From assembly GCA_002329325.1 (NCBI GenBank), contig DCTX01000076.1, positions 1 through 24,149 of the forward strand: 24,149 nt of DNA, in the 5' to 3' direction. The notes under the pieces were generated by a model. That model saw only the letters and a list, made by a program, of their open reading frames with translations, was not told where the DNA came from and made no database searches. The stretch comes from Anaerolineales bacterium UBA1429. GTDB taxonomy: Bacteria > Chloroflexota > Anaerolineae > UBA1429. Positions 6,179 to 13,571 of the stretch are shown piece by piece. The position numbers were made by a program, and so were the translations under genes. How positions within the stretch are numbered: the first letter of the stretch is position 1; every line of letters begins with the position of its first letter.

Positions 6179-8190
6179 GCCTCGCCGCAGCCCGCCTCCG
6201 GCTCGGCGAACAGCTCCGCATAGTCGTGGGGGAGCATGTCCTCCGGGTGCGCCCCCAGGATCTCCAGCAGGTCGCCGATCAACTCTGCCTTCTGCACCGC
6301 ATCCCGCTGCGACCAGGTGCGGCTCTTGATCTCGACAAAGGGCCCCGCCGGGCGCGGGCTGTGGATCTGGTCGAGATTCACGGCAAAGTCCAGCCCTCTG
6401 TAGCGAATGTGATAGCGCTCGCGGTGCTTGCCGATCTCGACGACTCGCTCCGGCCGGAAATACTCGCAGTAGAAGCGCAGGCTGCGGTCGGCCTCGGCGG
6501 TAAAGCGTGCCCGGCTGAGCACGACGCTGTGCTGATACTCGGCCTCCTTGGCGGGGCCGGTCAGCGTCAGGTTGTAGATAGGCTCCACCGAGCCATCAGG
6601 CTGGATCACCTGATCCTCTCGATAGCGCAGGCGCTGGGGATCATGGTGATCGAAGAAGAAGTAGGTATCGTACTGGTCGCGCGAGGTGTGGGCGATCTGG
6701 TGCACATCGGGGTGCCCCAGCCCGCGGTAAAAGGCGTCCGGGTCGCGCAGGGCCCCCTTGGCCTGCACCTCAAAGGTCTCGTGCTGCTCCAGGGGGGCGA
6801 TGTCGAGCAACTTGTCGAGGATGCGCGCCTCGCGCTGCACAAAGAACTTGGTGATGCGCCCGGCCAGGTCGGCGGCGCGCTCCAGCACCCGAGCCACGTC
6901 GATGGAGGTGAGCTGGCCCTCACGGACCAGTTGCTTGCCGTTGACCCATACATGGCGCACGTCATGGGCCTGGGACGTGTAGACCAGGCGCGAGTAGGCG
7001 TTGGCGCCGGTGGTCTCGAAGGCGGGCATCTGGTGGATGGCATCGCCGCGCACGACGACCAGATCGGCGCGCTTGCCCGGCTCCAGCGAGCCGATGAGGT
7101 GATCCAGGCCGATTGCCCGGGCGCCATAGATGGTGGCCATGGCCAGCGCCTCCGTCGCGGGCACCGCCATGGGATTGCCTGTCACAGCCTTGGGCAACAG
7201 GGCCGCCAGCCGCATCTCCTCGAACATGTCCAGGTCGTTGTTGCTGGCGCAGCCATCGGTGCCCAGCCCCAGGTGCACGCCGCGCCGCAGCATCTCGGCC
7301 ACCGGCGCGATGCCGCTGGCCAGCTTGAGATTGCTGGTCGGGCTATGCACCGCCCCCACGCCATAGCGGGCCATGAGCAGGATCTCCTCGCTGTTCACGT
7401 GCACGCAGTGGGCGGCGATCAGGGGGTGCTCCAGGATACCGTGCTCCTCCAGCCAGCGCACGGGCCGCAGCGCCGAGCCGTCCAGCAGGGCGTCCACCTC
7501 GTCCTGAGTCTCGGCGACATGGGTGAGCTGGGGCGCCCCAAAACGGCTCGCCAGCGCCGTGGTCGCCTCCAGGATCTCGGGCGTGGTCATGTAGATCGAA
7601 TGGGGCGCGGGCGCCGCCACGATCAGCTCGTGGCCCTGCCAGTGTGAGACGAAATCGGCGCAGTAGCGCAGCCCGTCCTCATAGCTGGCGGCGTCGGGGG
7701 TGGGGAACTTGCCGACCGTCTCGCCGCAGATGCCACGCATGCCCGCCTCGGCGGCAGCCCAGGCCACCTCCTCCTCGTGGTAGTACATGTCCACAAAGCA
7801 GGTGGTGCCGCCGCGCAGCATCTCGGCGCACGAAAGAGTCGTGCCCAAGAAAGAGAACTCGGGCGTCACGAACTCGCGCTCCACGGGCAGGATGTAGCCA
7901 TAGAGCCAGACGTCGAGCCGCAAGTCGTCGGCCAGGCCGCGCAGCAGGCTCATGGGCATGTGGGTGTGGGCGTTGACGAGGCCGGGCACGATCAGGTCGC
8001 CGTCGCAGCGCACCGTCTCCGCCGCCTGGAAGCGGCTCACGAGATCGGCCTCCGGGCCCACGGCCACGATGTCGCGGCCGCGCAGGGCCACCGCGCCCGG
8101 ACGGTAGAGATGGCGCTCGGCATCCATGGTGATGACGGCCCCGCCGACCAACAGGGTATCTACCGGCTCTGGATTGGCGAGCTGGCCCAT
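6175..8190 (-). CDS. Amidohydrolase (MTA/SAH deaminase type) fused to a CYTH domain
   Basis: A 671-residue, two-domain protein. Residues 1-430 resemble 5'-methylthioadenosine/S-adenosylhomocysteine deaminases and related aminohydrolases. The metal-site residues are present: H75 and H77 in NAHTHMPMSLLRGLADD, H224 in THVAET, H261/H264 in HCVHVN, and D312 in LGTDGCASNN. A PGKRADLVVV block closes the amidohydrolase fold. Residues 465-660 read as a CYTH domain, the fold of class IV adenylate cyclase and thiamine triphosphatase. Supporting motifs are EVQAK (474-478), LRYRED, LTLTGP, KHRERYHIRY and FVEIKSRTW. The usual length for the deaminase alone is about 430-450 residues, so the tail is a real addition. 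The ATG has AGGAGAGG upstream. It appears to be a single-gene unit. The combined function is unknown. Confidence 0.88.
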   Translation of the reverse strand: MGQLANPEPVDTLLVGGAVITMDAERHLYRPGAVALRGRDIVAVGPEADLVSRFQAAETVRCDGDLIVPGLVNAHTHMPMSLLRGLADDLRLDVWLYGYILPVEREFVTPEFSFLGTTLSCAEMLRGGTTCFVDMYYHEEEVAWAAAEAGMRGICGETVGKFPTPDAASYEDGLRYCADFVSHWQGHELIVAAPAPHSIYMTTPEILEATTALASRFGAPQLTHVAETQDEVDALLDGSALRPVRWLEEHGILEHPLIAAHCVHVNSEEILLMARYGVGAVHSPTSNLKLASGIAPVAEMLRRGVHLGLGTDGCASNNDLDMFEEMRLAALLPKAVTGNPMAVPATEALAMATIYGARAIGLDHLIGSLEPGKRADLVVVRGDAIHQMPAFETTGANAYSRLVYTSQAHDVRHVWVNGKQLVREGQLTSIDVARVLERAADLAGRITKFFVQREARILDKLLDIAPLEQHETFEVQAKGALRDPDAFYRGLGHPDVHQIAHTSRDQYDTYFFFDHHDPQRLRYREDQVIQPDGSVEPIYNLTLTGPAKEAEYQHSVVLSRARFTAEADRSLRFYCEYFRPERVVEIGKHRERYHIRYRGLDFAVNLDQIHSPRPAGPFVEIKSRTWSQRDAVQKAELIGDLLEILGAHPEDMLPHDYAELFAEPEAGCGEA

Positions 8191-8225
8191 GGCAACCTCT
8201 CCTGGGGTGTAGCGATATTGGGCCC

Positions 8226-8254
8226 ATTATAGCGCCCCCTGGCCGCGCCGCCAA
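8226..8254 (-). promoter_or_regulatory. Promoter of the amidohydrolase-CYTH gene
   Basis: On the minus strand, TTGGCG (8249-8254), a 17-nt spacer and a perfect TATAAT (8226-8231). It lies 35 nt before the ATG at 8190. The same -35 hexamer and spacing are used by the divergent promoter at 8733. Confidence 0.75.
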
Positions 8255-8305
8255 CCGCACCTACGAGGCCCTGACGATGGCCCTCGCCCCGGCGTGGTGG
8301 CCAAT

Positions 8306-8730
8306 GGCCCTCACCCCCCTCCCCCCTCTCCCGCAAGCGGGAGAGGGGGCGCAGATTCGCTGAGCACGCGTATCGCCCGCGGGGGTGAGGGCGACAAAGG
8401 CGCGGCAGGTGGCCCTCTCCCCCCTCCCCCCTCTCCCGCTTGCGGGAGAGGGGGCGCAGACCCGCTGGCTACGCGCATCGCTCATGGGGGTGAGGGCGAC
8501 AAGTGCGCGGCAGGTGGCCCTCTCCCCCCCTTTCTCCCTTCTCCCGCGGGCGGGAGAGGGGGCGCAGACCCGCTGGCTACGCGCATCGCCCATGGGGGTG
8601 AGGGCGACAAGGGCGCGGCAGATGGCCCTCACCCCCCCCTTTCTCCCTTCTCCCGCTTGCGGGAGAGGCGGCGCAGACCCGCTGGTTACGCGCATCGCCC
8701 GCGGGGGTGAGAGCGACAAGGGCGCGGCGG
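8306..8730. repeat. Four tandem REP-like palindromic units (about 105-108 bp each)
   Basis: Units start at 8306, 8411, 8516 and 8624. Each begins GGCCCTC(A/T)C, carries an inner palindrome (unit 1: CTCTCCCGCAAGCGGGAGAG at 8326-8345), then GCGCAGA, a spacer around ACGCGCATCGC, an outer arm GGGGGTGAG(G/A)G pairing with the opening CCCTCACCCCC, and GCGACAA-GGCGCGGC. The central dinucleotide of the palindrome varies (AA, TT, GG, TT). The arms are mostly kept, with single mismatches in units 3 and 4. Such CCCTCACCCC / CTCTCCCGC-GCGGGAGAG elements occur in many GC-rich genomes. The array fills most of the 625-bp gap between two divergent genes, and open frames across it are spurious. Confidence 0.93.
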
Positions 8731-8732
8731 AC

Positions 8733-8761
8733 TTGGCGACAACCGTCGTCGGTGCTATGAT
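8733..8761 (+). promoter_or_regulatory. Promoter of the PpiC lipoprotein gene
   Basis: TTGGCG (8733-8738), a 17-nt spacer and TATGAT (8756-8761), with an extended -10 TGC immediately upstream of the hexamer. It starts within three bases of the end of the repeat array and lies 54 nt before the ATG. Confidence 0.7.
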
Positions 8762-8815
8762 GCCCTCAACGCCATCTGTCGGGCTCGCCGCCCGAGTTGC
8801 CTTGAGAGGGATATC

Positions 8816-9910
8816 ATGAAACGAACGACGATCTTGCGCCTGCTCTGCCTTTGCGCCCTGCTCCTGGTCATGACCGGCTGCTCGTCCAAGGGCGAGCCTG
8901 AAGCCACCCCAACGGTGGAACCGACGGTCGCAGAAGCCACGACGCCCGAGACGGCGACTCCCACGGCCGAGGTCGCCGGCGCAGAGCTGACCCCCGCGCC
9001 CGGCGAGACGCCCGTTGAGCAGTACCCCACGGAGGCCGAGCTGGCCAAGCTGCGCAAGCCCGCCATCGACCACGTCCTGACCTTGATCGACCTCCCCGCC
9101 GAGGGAGATCTGGTGGCCAAGGTCAACGGCGTGGGCATCCCCCTGCAAGAGTACCGCGAGTTCCTCCGCCTTCGCCTGGATAGCCTGGCCGGCCAATACC
9201 AGATCGATTGGTCGGGAGAGGACATCGAGCCGCTGTTGCGGGACGTCGAATCGCAGGTGCTGGAGCAGCTCATCGAGCTGGAGCTGATGGCCCAAGAGGC
9301 CGAGAAGCTCGAAATGCAGGTGGACGAGGCCGAGGTGGAGGGATTCAAGCGCGACGTGCAGAAGAGCATCATCGAGGGCGGCGGCTTCGCCACCTGGGAG
9401 GACTACCAGGAGACCCTCGAGCTCTCTGACGAGGCCTTTGATCGCATCATCCGCCAATCGCTCCTGACCCAGTACCTGATGGAGATGCAGAGCGAGGGGC
9501 TAGAGACCGTCGTGGACCAGGTGCACGCGCGCCATATCCTCGTGAGCGACGAGGCCCTGGCGCAGGAGATACTGGATCGGCTATCCCAGGGCGACGACTT
9601 TGGCGGGCTGGCCACCACCTACTCGGAGGATACCTACAGCGCTCAACAGGCGGGCGACCTGGGTTGGTTCCCCCGCGGCGTGATGGTCGCCGAGTTCGAG
9701 GATGTGGCCTTTGCTCTAGAGCCTGGCGAGATCAGCCCCATCGTGGAGAGCGACTACGGCTGGCACATCATCCAGGTCCTGGAAAAGGGCCCCCACGAGC
9801 TGGATGCCTACTTTGTGTCCCAAATGCAGCAGGAAGCGTTCGTCGAGTGGCTGGATGGGCTACGCATGAACGCCGAGATCGAGCGCTTTGTGCTGGAGCC
9901 CTTGGGCTAG
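8816..9910 (+). CDS. PpiC/PrsA-type peptidyl-prolyl isomerase lipoprotein
   Basis: A 364-residue, membrane-anchored foldase. The N-terminus is a lipoprotein signal peptide: basic MKRTT, a hydrophobic core and the lipobox VMTGC with the lipidated C22. A Thr/Pro/Glu-rich linker (about 27-70) follows. Residues 97-230 resemble the SurA/PrsA N-terminal chaperone region (KVNGVGIPLQEYREFLRLR). A parvulin PpiC domain spans about 237-325, with ARHILVSDE, GDDFGGLATTYSED, GDLGWFPRGVMV and YGWHIIQVLEKG. The ATG follows GAGAGGGATATC, whose AGAGG is the likely ribosome-binding site. It is a single gene between its own promoter and a strong terminator, and should act on secreted proteins outside the cytoplasmic membrane. 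Confidence 0.92.
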   Translation: MKRTTILRLLCLCALLLVMTGCSSKGEPEATPTVEPTVAEATTPETATPTAEVAGAELTPAPGETPVEQYPTEAELAKLRKPAIDHVLTLIDLPAEGDLVAKVNGVGIPLQEYREFLRLRLDSLAGQYQIDWSGEDIEPLLRDVESQVLEQLIELELMAQEAEKLEMQVDEAEVEGFKRDVQKSIIEGGGFATWEDYQETLELSDEAFDRIIRQSLLTQYLMEMQSEGLETVVDQVHARHILVSDEALAQEILDRLSQGDDFGGLATTYSEDTYSAQQAGDLGWFPRGVMVAEFEDVAFALEPGEISPIVESDYGWHIIQVLEKGPHELDAYFVSQMQQEAFVEWLDGLRMNAEIERFVLEPLG

Positions 9911-9935
9911 GCGCAGCGCCGCGTTTCACGCAACT

Positions 9936-9978
9936 GCGCGCGGGGCAGTGGGGAAACCCACCGCCCCGCGCGTTCGTT
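9936..9978 (+). terminator. Rho-independent terminator between convergent genes
   Basis: Arms 9938-9952 and 9957-9971 (GCGCGGGGCAGTGGG pairing with its complement, one A-C mismatch) enclose a GAAA tetraloop. The TTCGTTCTT tract that follows supports termination of the PpiC transcript. It overlaps the end of the convergent PIG-L gene region, so it may also stop that transcript, though with a poorer T tract on that side. Confidence 0.75.
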
Positions 9979-9979
9979 C

Positions 9980-10681
9980 TTAACCCGTGATCAGTCGCTT
10001 GAACGCCTCGGCATAGGCGTAGCCGTGGGGCTCGCCCGCGGCGCGGGCGGTCTCGCGCACCCGCTGCTCGAACGCCGCGGCGCGGTCGCGCATCTGGCTC
10101 GCATGGCAAAAGAGCGCCTGGATGCGGCGATCCATATAGTCCGTCACGTCCTCCCAGTGGTCCGGAGCACCCGTCCAGAACAGGTACACCTCCTGCACGC
10201 GCCAGGGCTGCAGGCCGGTCAACTGCTCGGGGAAAAGGTTCCACGAGTGGGAGCCGCGCACCGCATCCAGCGCGCCAAAGCCGGCAGCGCGATGGTCGGG
10301 GTGGAGCTGGTACGGACGCCAGGGGTCGATGGCGAACACGGCGTGGGGGCGATGCCGGCGGATCAGCCCGCAAAGCCTCCGGCGCAGCTCGATGGTGTTC
10401 TCCACCAGGCCATCGGGGTAGCGCAGGAACTCGACGCTGCGCACGCCCAAGGTCTCGGCCGCGGCCCGCTGCTCGGCCTCGCGCAGGAAGGCCATCTCGC
10501 TGGGGTGCACCGCCCGGTCGCGATTGCCCTGGTCGCCGCTGGTCAGCAGGACGTAGTGAACCTCCTGGCCCTGGGCGGCCCACTTGGCGATGGTGCCGGC
10601 GCATCCAAACTCGGGATCGTCGGGATGGGCCGCGATCACCAGCACGCGCCGGGCCTCTCCCTCGGGGTTCTGATTCGACAT
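9980..10681 (-). CDS. PIG-L/LmbE family deacetylase
   Basis: A 233-residue zinc-dependent N-acetylglucosaminyl deacetylase-like enzyme (family of MshB, BshB and LmbE). The metal site is visible: AHPDD (H19, D22) near the N-terminus and H130 in QLHPDHRAAG. VLLTSGDQGN and AFLREAEQRAAAETLGV are family blocks. The substrate cannot be told from sequence; members act on GlcNAc-linked thiols, glycolipids and antibiotics. The ATG has TAGGAG at 7-nt spacing. The gene lies 35 nt downstream of the MFS gene on the same strand, so the two are probably cotranscribed. Confidence 0.92.
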   Translation of the reverse strand: MSNQNPEGEARRVLVIAAHPDDPEFGCAGTIAKWAAQGQEVHYVLLTSGDQGNRDRAVHPSEMAFLREAEQRAAAETLGVRSVEFLRYPDGLVENTIELRRRLCGLIRRHRPHAVFAIDPWRPYQLHPDHRAAGFGALDAVRGSHSWNLFPEQLTGLQPWRVQEVYLFWTGAPDHWEDVTDYMDRRIQALFCHASQMRDRAAAFEQRVRETARAAGEPHGYAYAEAFKRLITG

Positions 10682-10716
10682 CTCTTGCTCCTAGATTGTA
10701 GTGGTTTGATGGCGCG

Positions 10717-12024
10717 CTAGCGTCGGACGGGCAGCAGGTCCCGCAGGGCACTCCCCAGGGCGCGCAGGCTGGGGCGCCGGTCATCCATGGGGTAGCGGTA
10801 GAACAGCAGCATGCCCAACGCCCGGAGCACCCCGCCCAGCACCAGAGTCCAGCGAATCCCGATGACGCCCGCCAGGGCGACCCCCGCAATGGGGCACGCA
10901 AACGCCCCCAGGTTCATCACCACGCTGTAAAAGGCGATGCTGGTGTGGCGGCGGCTGGGCGGCACCCGGGCCATAAAGATCAGGCTGTGGTTGAGATCCA
11001 CCCCCGGCAGGAAAAAGTGGATCAGCAGGCCGATCGCCAGGATCAGCGACAGGTTGGGCAGCAGGGCCACCAGGAAGGGAAAGGCCGTCACCACCGGGAG
11101 GGCCACCAGTAGGCTGGGGAAATCCCCCATGCGGATGGAGATGCGCCGCCACACCCAGTACCCCGCCACGATGGCGACGTGGATCACGGTGGTATAGAGG
11201 CCCACCCAGCTATCCGCCGCCCCCAGCTCCTGCACGAAAAAGATGATGTAGAGTGGCCCGACCATCCAGGCGCCCAGGTTGAACACCAGGGTGTTGATGG
11301 TGAGCCGTCCGAACTCAGGGCGCTCGCGCAGCCCCTCGCGCACTCCCTCGATGAGGGAGGACTTGCGATGCAGCAGGGGCACCTGGGCGGGCTCGACCTC
11401 GGGGATCTTGATGCGGGCCACCAAGTAGACGCTCAACAGGCCGCCCGCCAACCCCACGGCAAAGAGCCACTGGTAGTTGCCGGGGAAGGCCGCTCTATCC
11501 AGCCACAGGCCCGCCACGTAGGTGAGTGCCGCGATGGTGGCGCTGCTGAGGATGCTCCGCCAGGAGAAGACGGTGGCGCGCACCTGCTCGGGCACCACAT
11601 CGGCCAGGAGGGGGTTCCAGCCGGTGGCAAACAGCACCGCCGGGGCCGACATGGCGATCAGCACGAACGTTGTGGCCTCGGGGATCCAGCGCCGCAGGAA
11701 GAGGGGCATCAGGGCGATCAGCAGGTAGCCGATGCGCGAGCCGAACAGGCTCCACACCACAAAGGGGCCGTAGCGGTGCTGGCGCTCCAGGATGCGGGCA
11801 GCGGGCATGAACAGGAACACGGCGATCAGGGCGGGCACAGAGGATAGCAGGCCCACCAGAGTGCGCGACCCGCCCCATCGCAGGATGTACGTGGCGTTGA
11901 ACGCCCCGGCCGCGGCCAGCACGGCGGCAGCTACTACCTCGCCATACAGCAGGTAGATGTTGCGTTCCTGGGTCGTCCGGGGCCAGGGCGCCTTGCGCCA
12001 TAGCCGATGCCATTGCTCTATCAG
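10717..12024 (-). CDS. MFS transporter, probable CTG start
   Basis: A polytopic protein of about 435 residues with roughly 12 hydrophobic segments and the look of a major facilitator. The substrate is unknown. The first conventional start is GTG at 11922 (401 residues), but the same frame stays open upstream to a stop at 12052-12054. The extra residues read as the missing N-terminus: TTQERNIYLLYGEVVAAA runs straight into the first membrane segment. This stretch contains no ATG, GTG or TTG. An AAGGAG site sits 7 nt before CTG at 12024, making CTG the best start (the following codon, ATA, is less likely). It is first in a unit with the PIG-L deacetylase. Confidence 0.85.
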   Translation of the reverse strand: MIEQWHRLWRKAPWPRTTQERNIYLLYGEVVAAAVLAAAGAFNATYILRWGGSRTLVGLLSSVPALIAVFLFMPAARILERQHRYGPFVVWSLFGSRIGYLLIALMPLFLRRWIPEATTFVLIAMSAPAVLFATGWNPLLADVVPEQVRATVFSWRSILSSATIAALTYVAGLWLDRAAFPGNYQWLFAVGLAGGLLSVYLVARIKIPEVEPAQVPLLHRKSSLIEGVREGLRERPEFGRLTINTLVFNLGAWMVGPLYIIFFVQELGAADSWVGLYTTVIHVAIVAGYWVWRRISIRMGDFPSLLVALPVVTAFPFLVALLPNLSLILAIGLLIHFFLPGVDLNHSLIFMARVPPSRRHTSIAFYSVVMNLGAFACPIAGVALAGVIGIRWTLVLGGVLRALGMLLFYRYPMDDRRPSLRALGSALRDLLPVRR

Positions 12025-12071
12025 CGGGGCTCTCCTTGGCGAATCCTCGCGTTAGCCGCGGGCCAATGGCA

Positions 12072-12080
12072 AGTATAACA
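12072..12080 (-). promoter_or_regulatory. Extended -10 promoter of the MFS/PIG-L unit
   Basis: On the minus strand, TGTTATACT (12072-12080) forms an extended -10 (TGn plus TATACT) 47 nt upstream of the proposed CTG start. The -35 region 17 nt further upstream (TTTTGC) is weak, as often seen with extended -10 promoters. Confidence 0.5.
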
Positions 12081-12121
12081 TGCCTGCCCCAGGAGCAAAA
12101 CCGCTGCGGCGCTCCCGTGGG

Positions 12122-12269
12122 CTGGGCGATCCGGAACCGACATTATGGTAAGACGCCAATGGCGAATCACGGACGACCGGGGTGCGGACGAGTTTCGCCC
12201 CTGCTTTTGTACGCTTTACTGCTCTTTTCGCCGTGGGGACGATCTGCGCAAGCGTGCGCTTTGTTCGCT
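12122..12269 (+). repeat. Intergenic element, copy A (upstream of proB)
   Basis: This 148-nt stretch aligns without net length change to the minus strand of 24108-23961 at about 60% identity by my hand count, with blocks near 90%: the TATGG-AAG-CGCC start, AG-TTCGCCC, and CTGCGCA near the end. It contains an imperfect inverted repeat, TTTCGCCCC at 12193-12201 against GGGGACGA at 12235-12242. It lies in the same orientation as proB, 108 nt before its -10. The rest of the 388-nt gap holds the two divergent promoters; no gene was recognised. Noncoding repeat, structured RNA or decayed small gene are all possible. Confidence 0.6.
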
Positions 12270-12355
12270 CAGCATGGAAGCGGCACCCGATTGGCGTGCC
12301 AGATACACCACAGGGACTCTGAAGACGCCGTGGGCAAGGCGGCGGGCCTCCCCAC

Positions 12356-12383
12356 TTGTGCGTTTTGCCGGCCATGTTATAAT
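12356..12383 (+). promoter_or_regulatory. proB promoter
   Basis: A perfect extended -10 TGTTATAAT (12375-12383) with a weak -35 TTGTGC (12356-12361) at 16-nt spacing. It lies 29 nt before the TTG start of proB and probably drives proB, proA and the two following genes. Confidence 0.7.
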
Positions 12384-12412
12384 CACGTGCAGCCAAAGAG
12401 GGGGAGCGAGCC

Positions 12413-13546
12413 TTGACGTCAAGTAATGCCAGAACGGAGCCGGGGCGCTGGCGGCGGGTGGTGGTCAAAGTGGGCACCAGCACCCTCACGGCCGGGACCG
12501 ACCGGCTGAGCCCGCCGCGCATGGTGGACCTGGCGCGGCAGATAGACATCCTACGCCGCGCGGGCGCCGCGGTGGTGTTGGTCACCTCGGGCGCCCAGCA
12601 GGCTGGCCGCGAGCACCTGGGCTTTCCGCGCCTCCAGAAGAGCATTCCCTTCAAGCAGATGCTGGCCGCTGTGGGCCAGGGGCGCCTCATGCGCCTCTGG
12701 GAGCAGTACTTTGAGCTCTATGGCATGATCGCGGCCCAGGTGCTGCTGACCCGTGAGGATATCGAGGATCGCCAGCGCTACCTGAATGTGCGCGATACCT
12801 TTGCTGCGTTGCTGCAGGGCGGCATCGTGCCCATCGTGAACGAAAACGACGCCGTCGCCACTGACGAGATCAAGGTGGGCGAGAACGACAGCCTGGCCGC
12901 CATGGTCGCCAACCTGATCGAGGCGGACTTGCTGATCCTGCTCACCGATACCGACGGGCTCTACACGGCCGACCCCCGGGTGGACCCCCACGCCCGCCTG
13001 ATCGAGCGCGTGCCCGTCATTGACCCCTCCATCTACCAGCTCGCCCAGGGCAGCCGCACGAGCATGGGAAGCGGCGGCATGCACACCAAGATCGTGGCCG
13101 CCGACATGGCCGTGCACAGCGGCACGGCCGTCGCCATCGCCAACGGCAGCCGCGAGAACGTCCTGGTCGGCCTTTGCGAACAGACGGTCCCGGCCACCTG
13201 GTTCCCGGCAAGCTTTACGCCCGCCGAGGGGCGCAAGCGCTGGCTGCTGGCCCAGTCGGTCACCTCAGGCAGCGTGATCGTCGACGAGGGCGCCCGGGCG
13301 GCCATCGTGGAGAAGGGGCGCAGCCTGCTGCCTGTGGGCATCGTGCGCGTCGAGGGCGAGTTCGGCCGCGGCGAGGTCATCTCGGTGCGCGACGAGCCGG
13401 GCCGCGAGATCGCCCGCGGGCTGGCCAACTATGACGCCCACGATCTTTGCCGCATCCTGGGCCAGCGCTCTGCCCAGGCCGCCGACATCCTCGGCTATGA
13501 TTACGGCACCGAGTTCATCCACCGCAACAATTTGGCCCTGATCTAG
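12413..13546 (+). CDS. proB: Glutamate 5-kinase
   Basis: A 377-residue enzyme that phosphorylates glutamate, the first step of proline synthesis. The amino-acid kinase domain shows VVVKVGTSTLT near residue 16-26, LVTSGA, the glutamate-site block NENDAVATDEIKVGENDSLAA, LLTDTDGLYTADPR and GSGGMHTKI. A C-terminal PUA domain (about 280-377) makes this the long E. coli-type form, often subject to proline feedback. The start is TTG at 12413, placed by the GGGGGAG site 6 nt upstream; no earlier conventional start suits. proA follows after 25 nt. Confidence 0.96.
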   Translation: MTSSNARTEPGRWRRVVVKVGTSTLTAGTDRLSPPRMVDLARQIDILRRAGAAVVLVTSGAQQAGREHLGFPRLQKSIPFKQMLAAVGQGRLMRLWEQYFELYGMIAAQVLLTREDIEDRQRYLNVRDTFAALLQGGIVPIVNENDAVATDEIKVGENDSLAAMVANLIEADLLILLTDTDGLYTADPRVDPHARLIERVPVIDPSIYQLAQGSRTSMGSGGMHTKIVAADMAVHSGTAVAIANGSRENVLVGLCEQTVPATWFPASFTPAEGRKRWLLAQSVTSGSVIVDEGARAAIVEKGRSLLPVGIVRVEGEFGRGEVISVRDEPGREIARGLANYDAHDLCRILGQRSAQAADILGYDYGTEFIHRNNLALI

Positions 13547-13571
13547 CGCCAGGGGCCAGGGAGGTGAGGCA

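Noticed and set aside
8294..8819. Two plus-strand frames inside the repeat array with a proline/glycine-rich periodic translation
   Set aside because: Translation of REP-like DNA; periodic low-complexity sequence without a ribosome-binding site or family resemblance.
8261..9457. 398-codon minus-strand frame across the repeat array and the PpiC gene
   Set aside because: It is antisense to a well-supported lipoprotein, and half of its translation comes from the palindromic repeats, whose near-multiple-of-three unit length keeps frames open.
11495..12013. 172-codon minus-strand frame starting at an ATG upstream of the MFS gene
   Set aside because: The frame lacks membrane segments and family resemblance, and its ATG is 18 nt from the AAGGAG site; the other frame encodes the transporter N-terminus.
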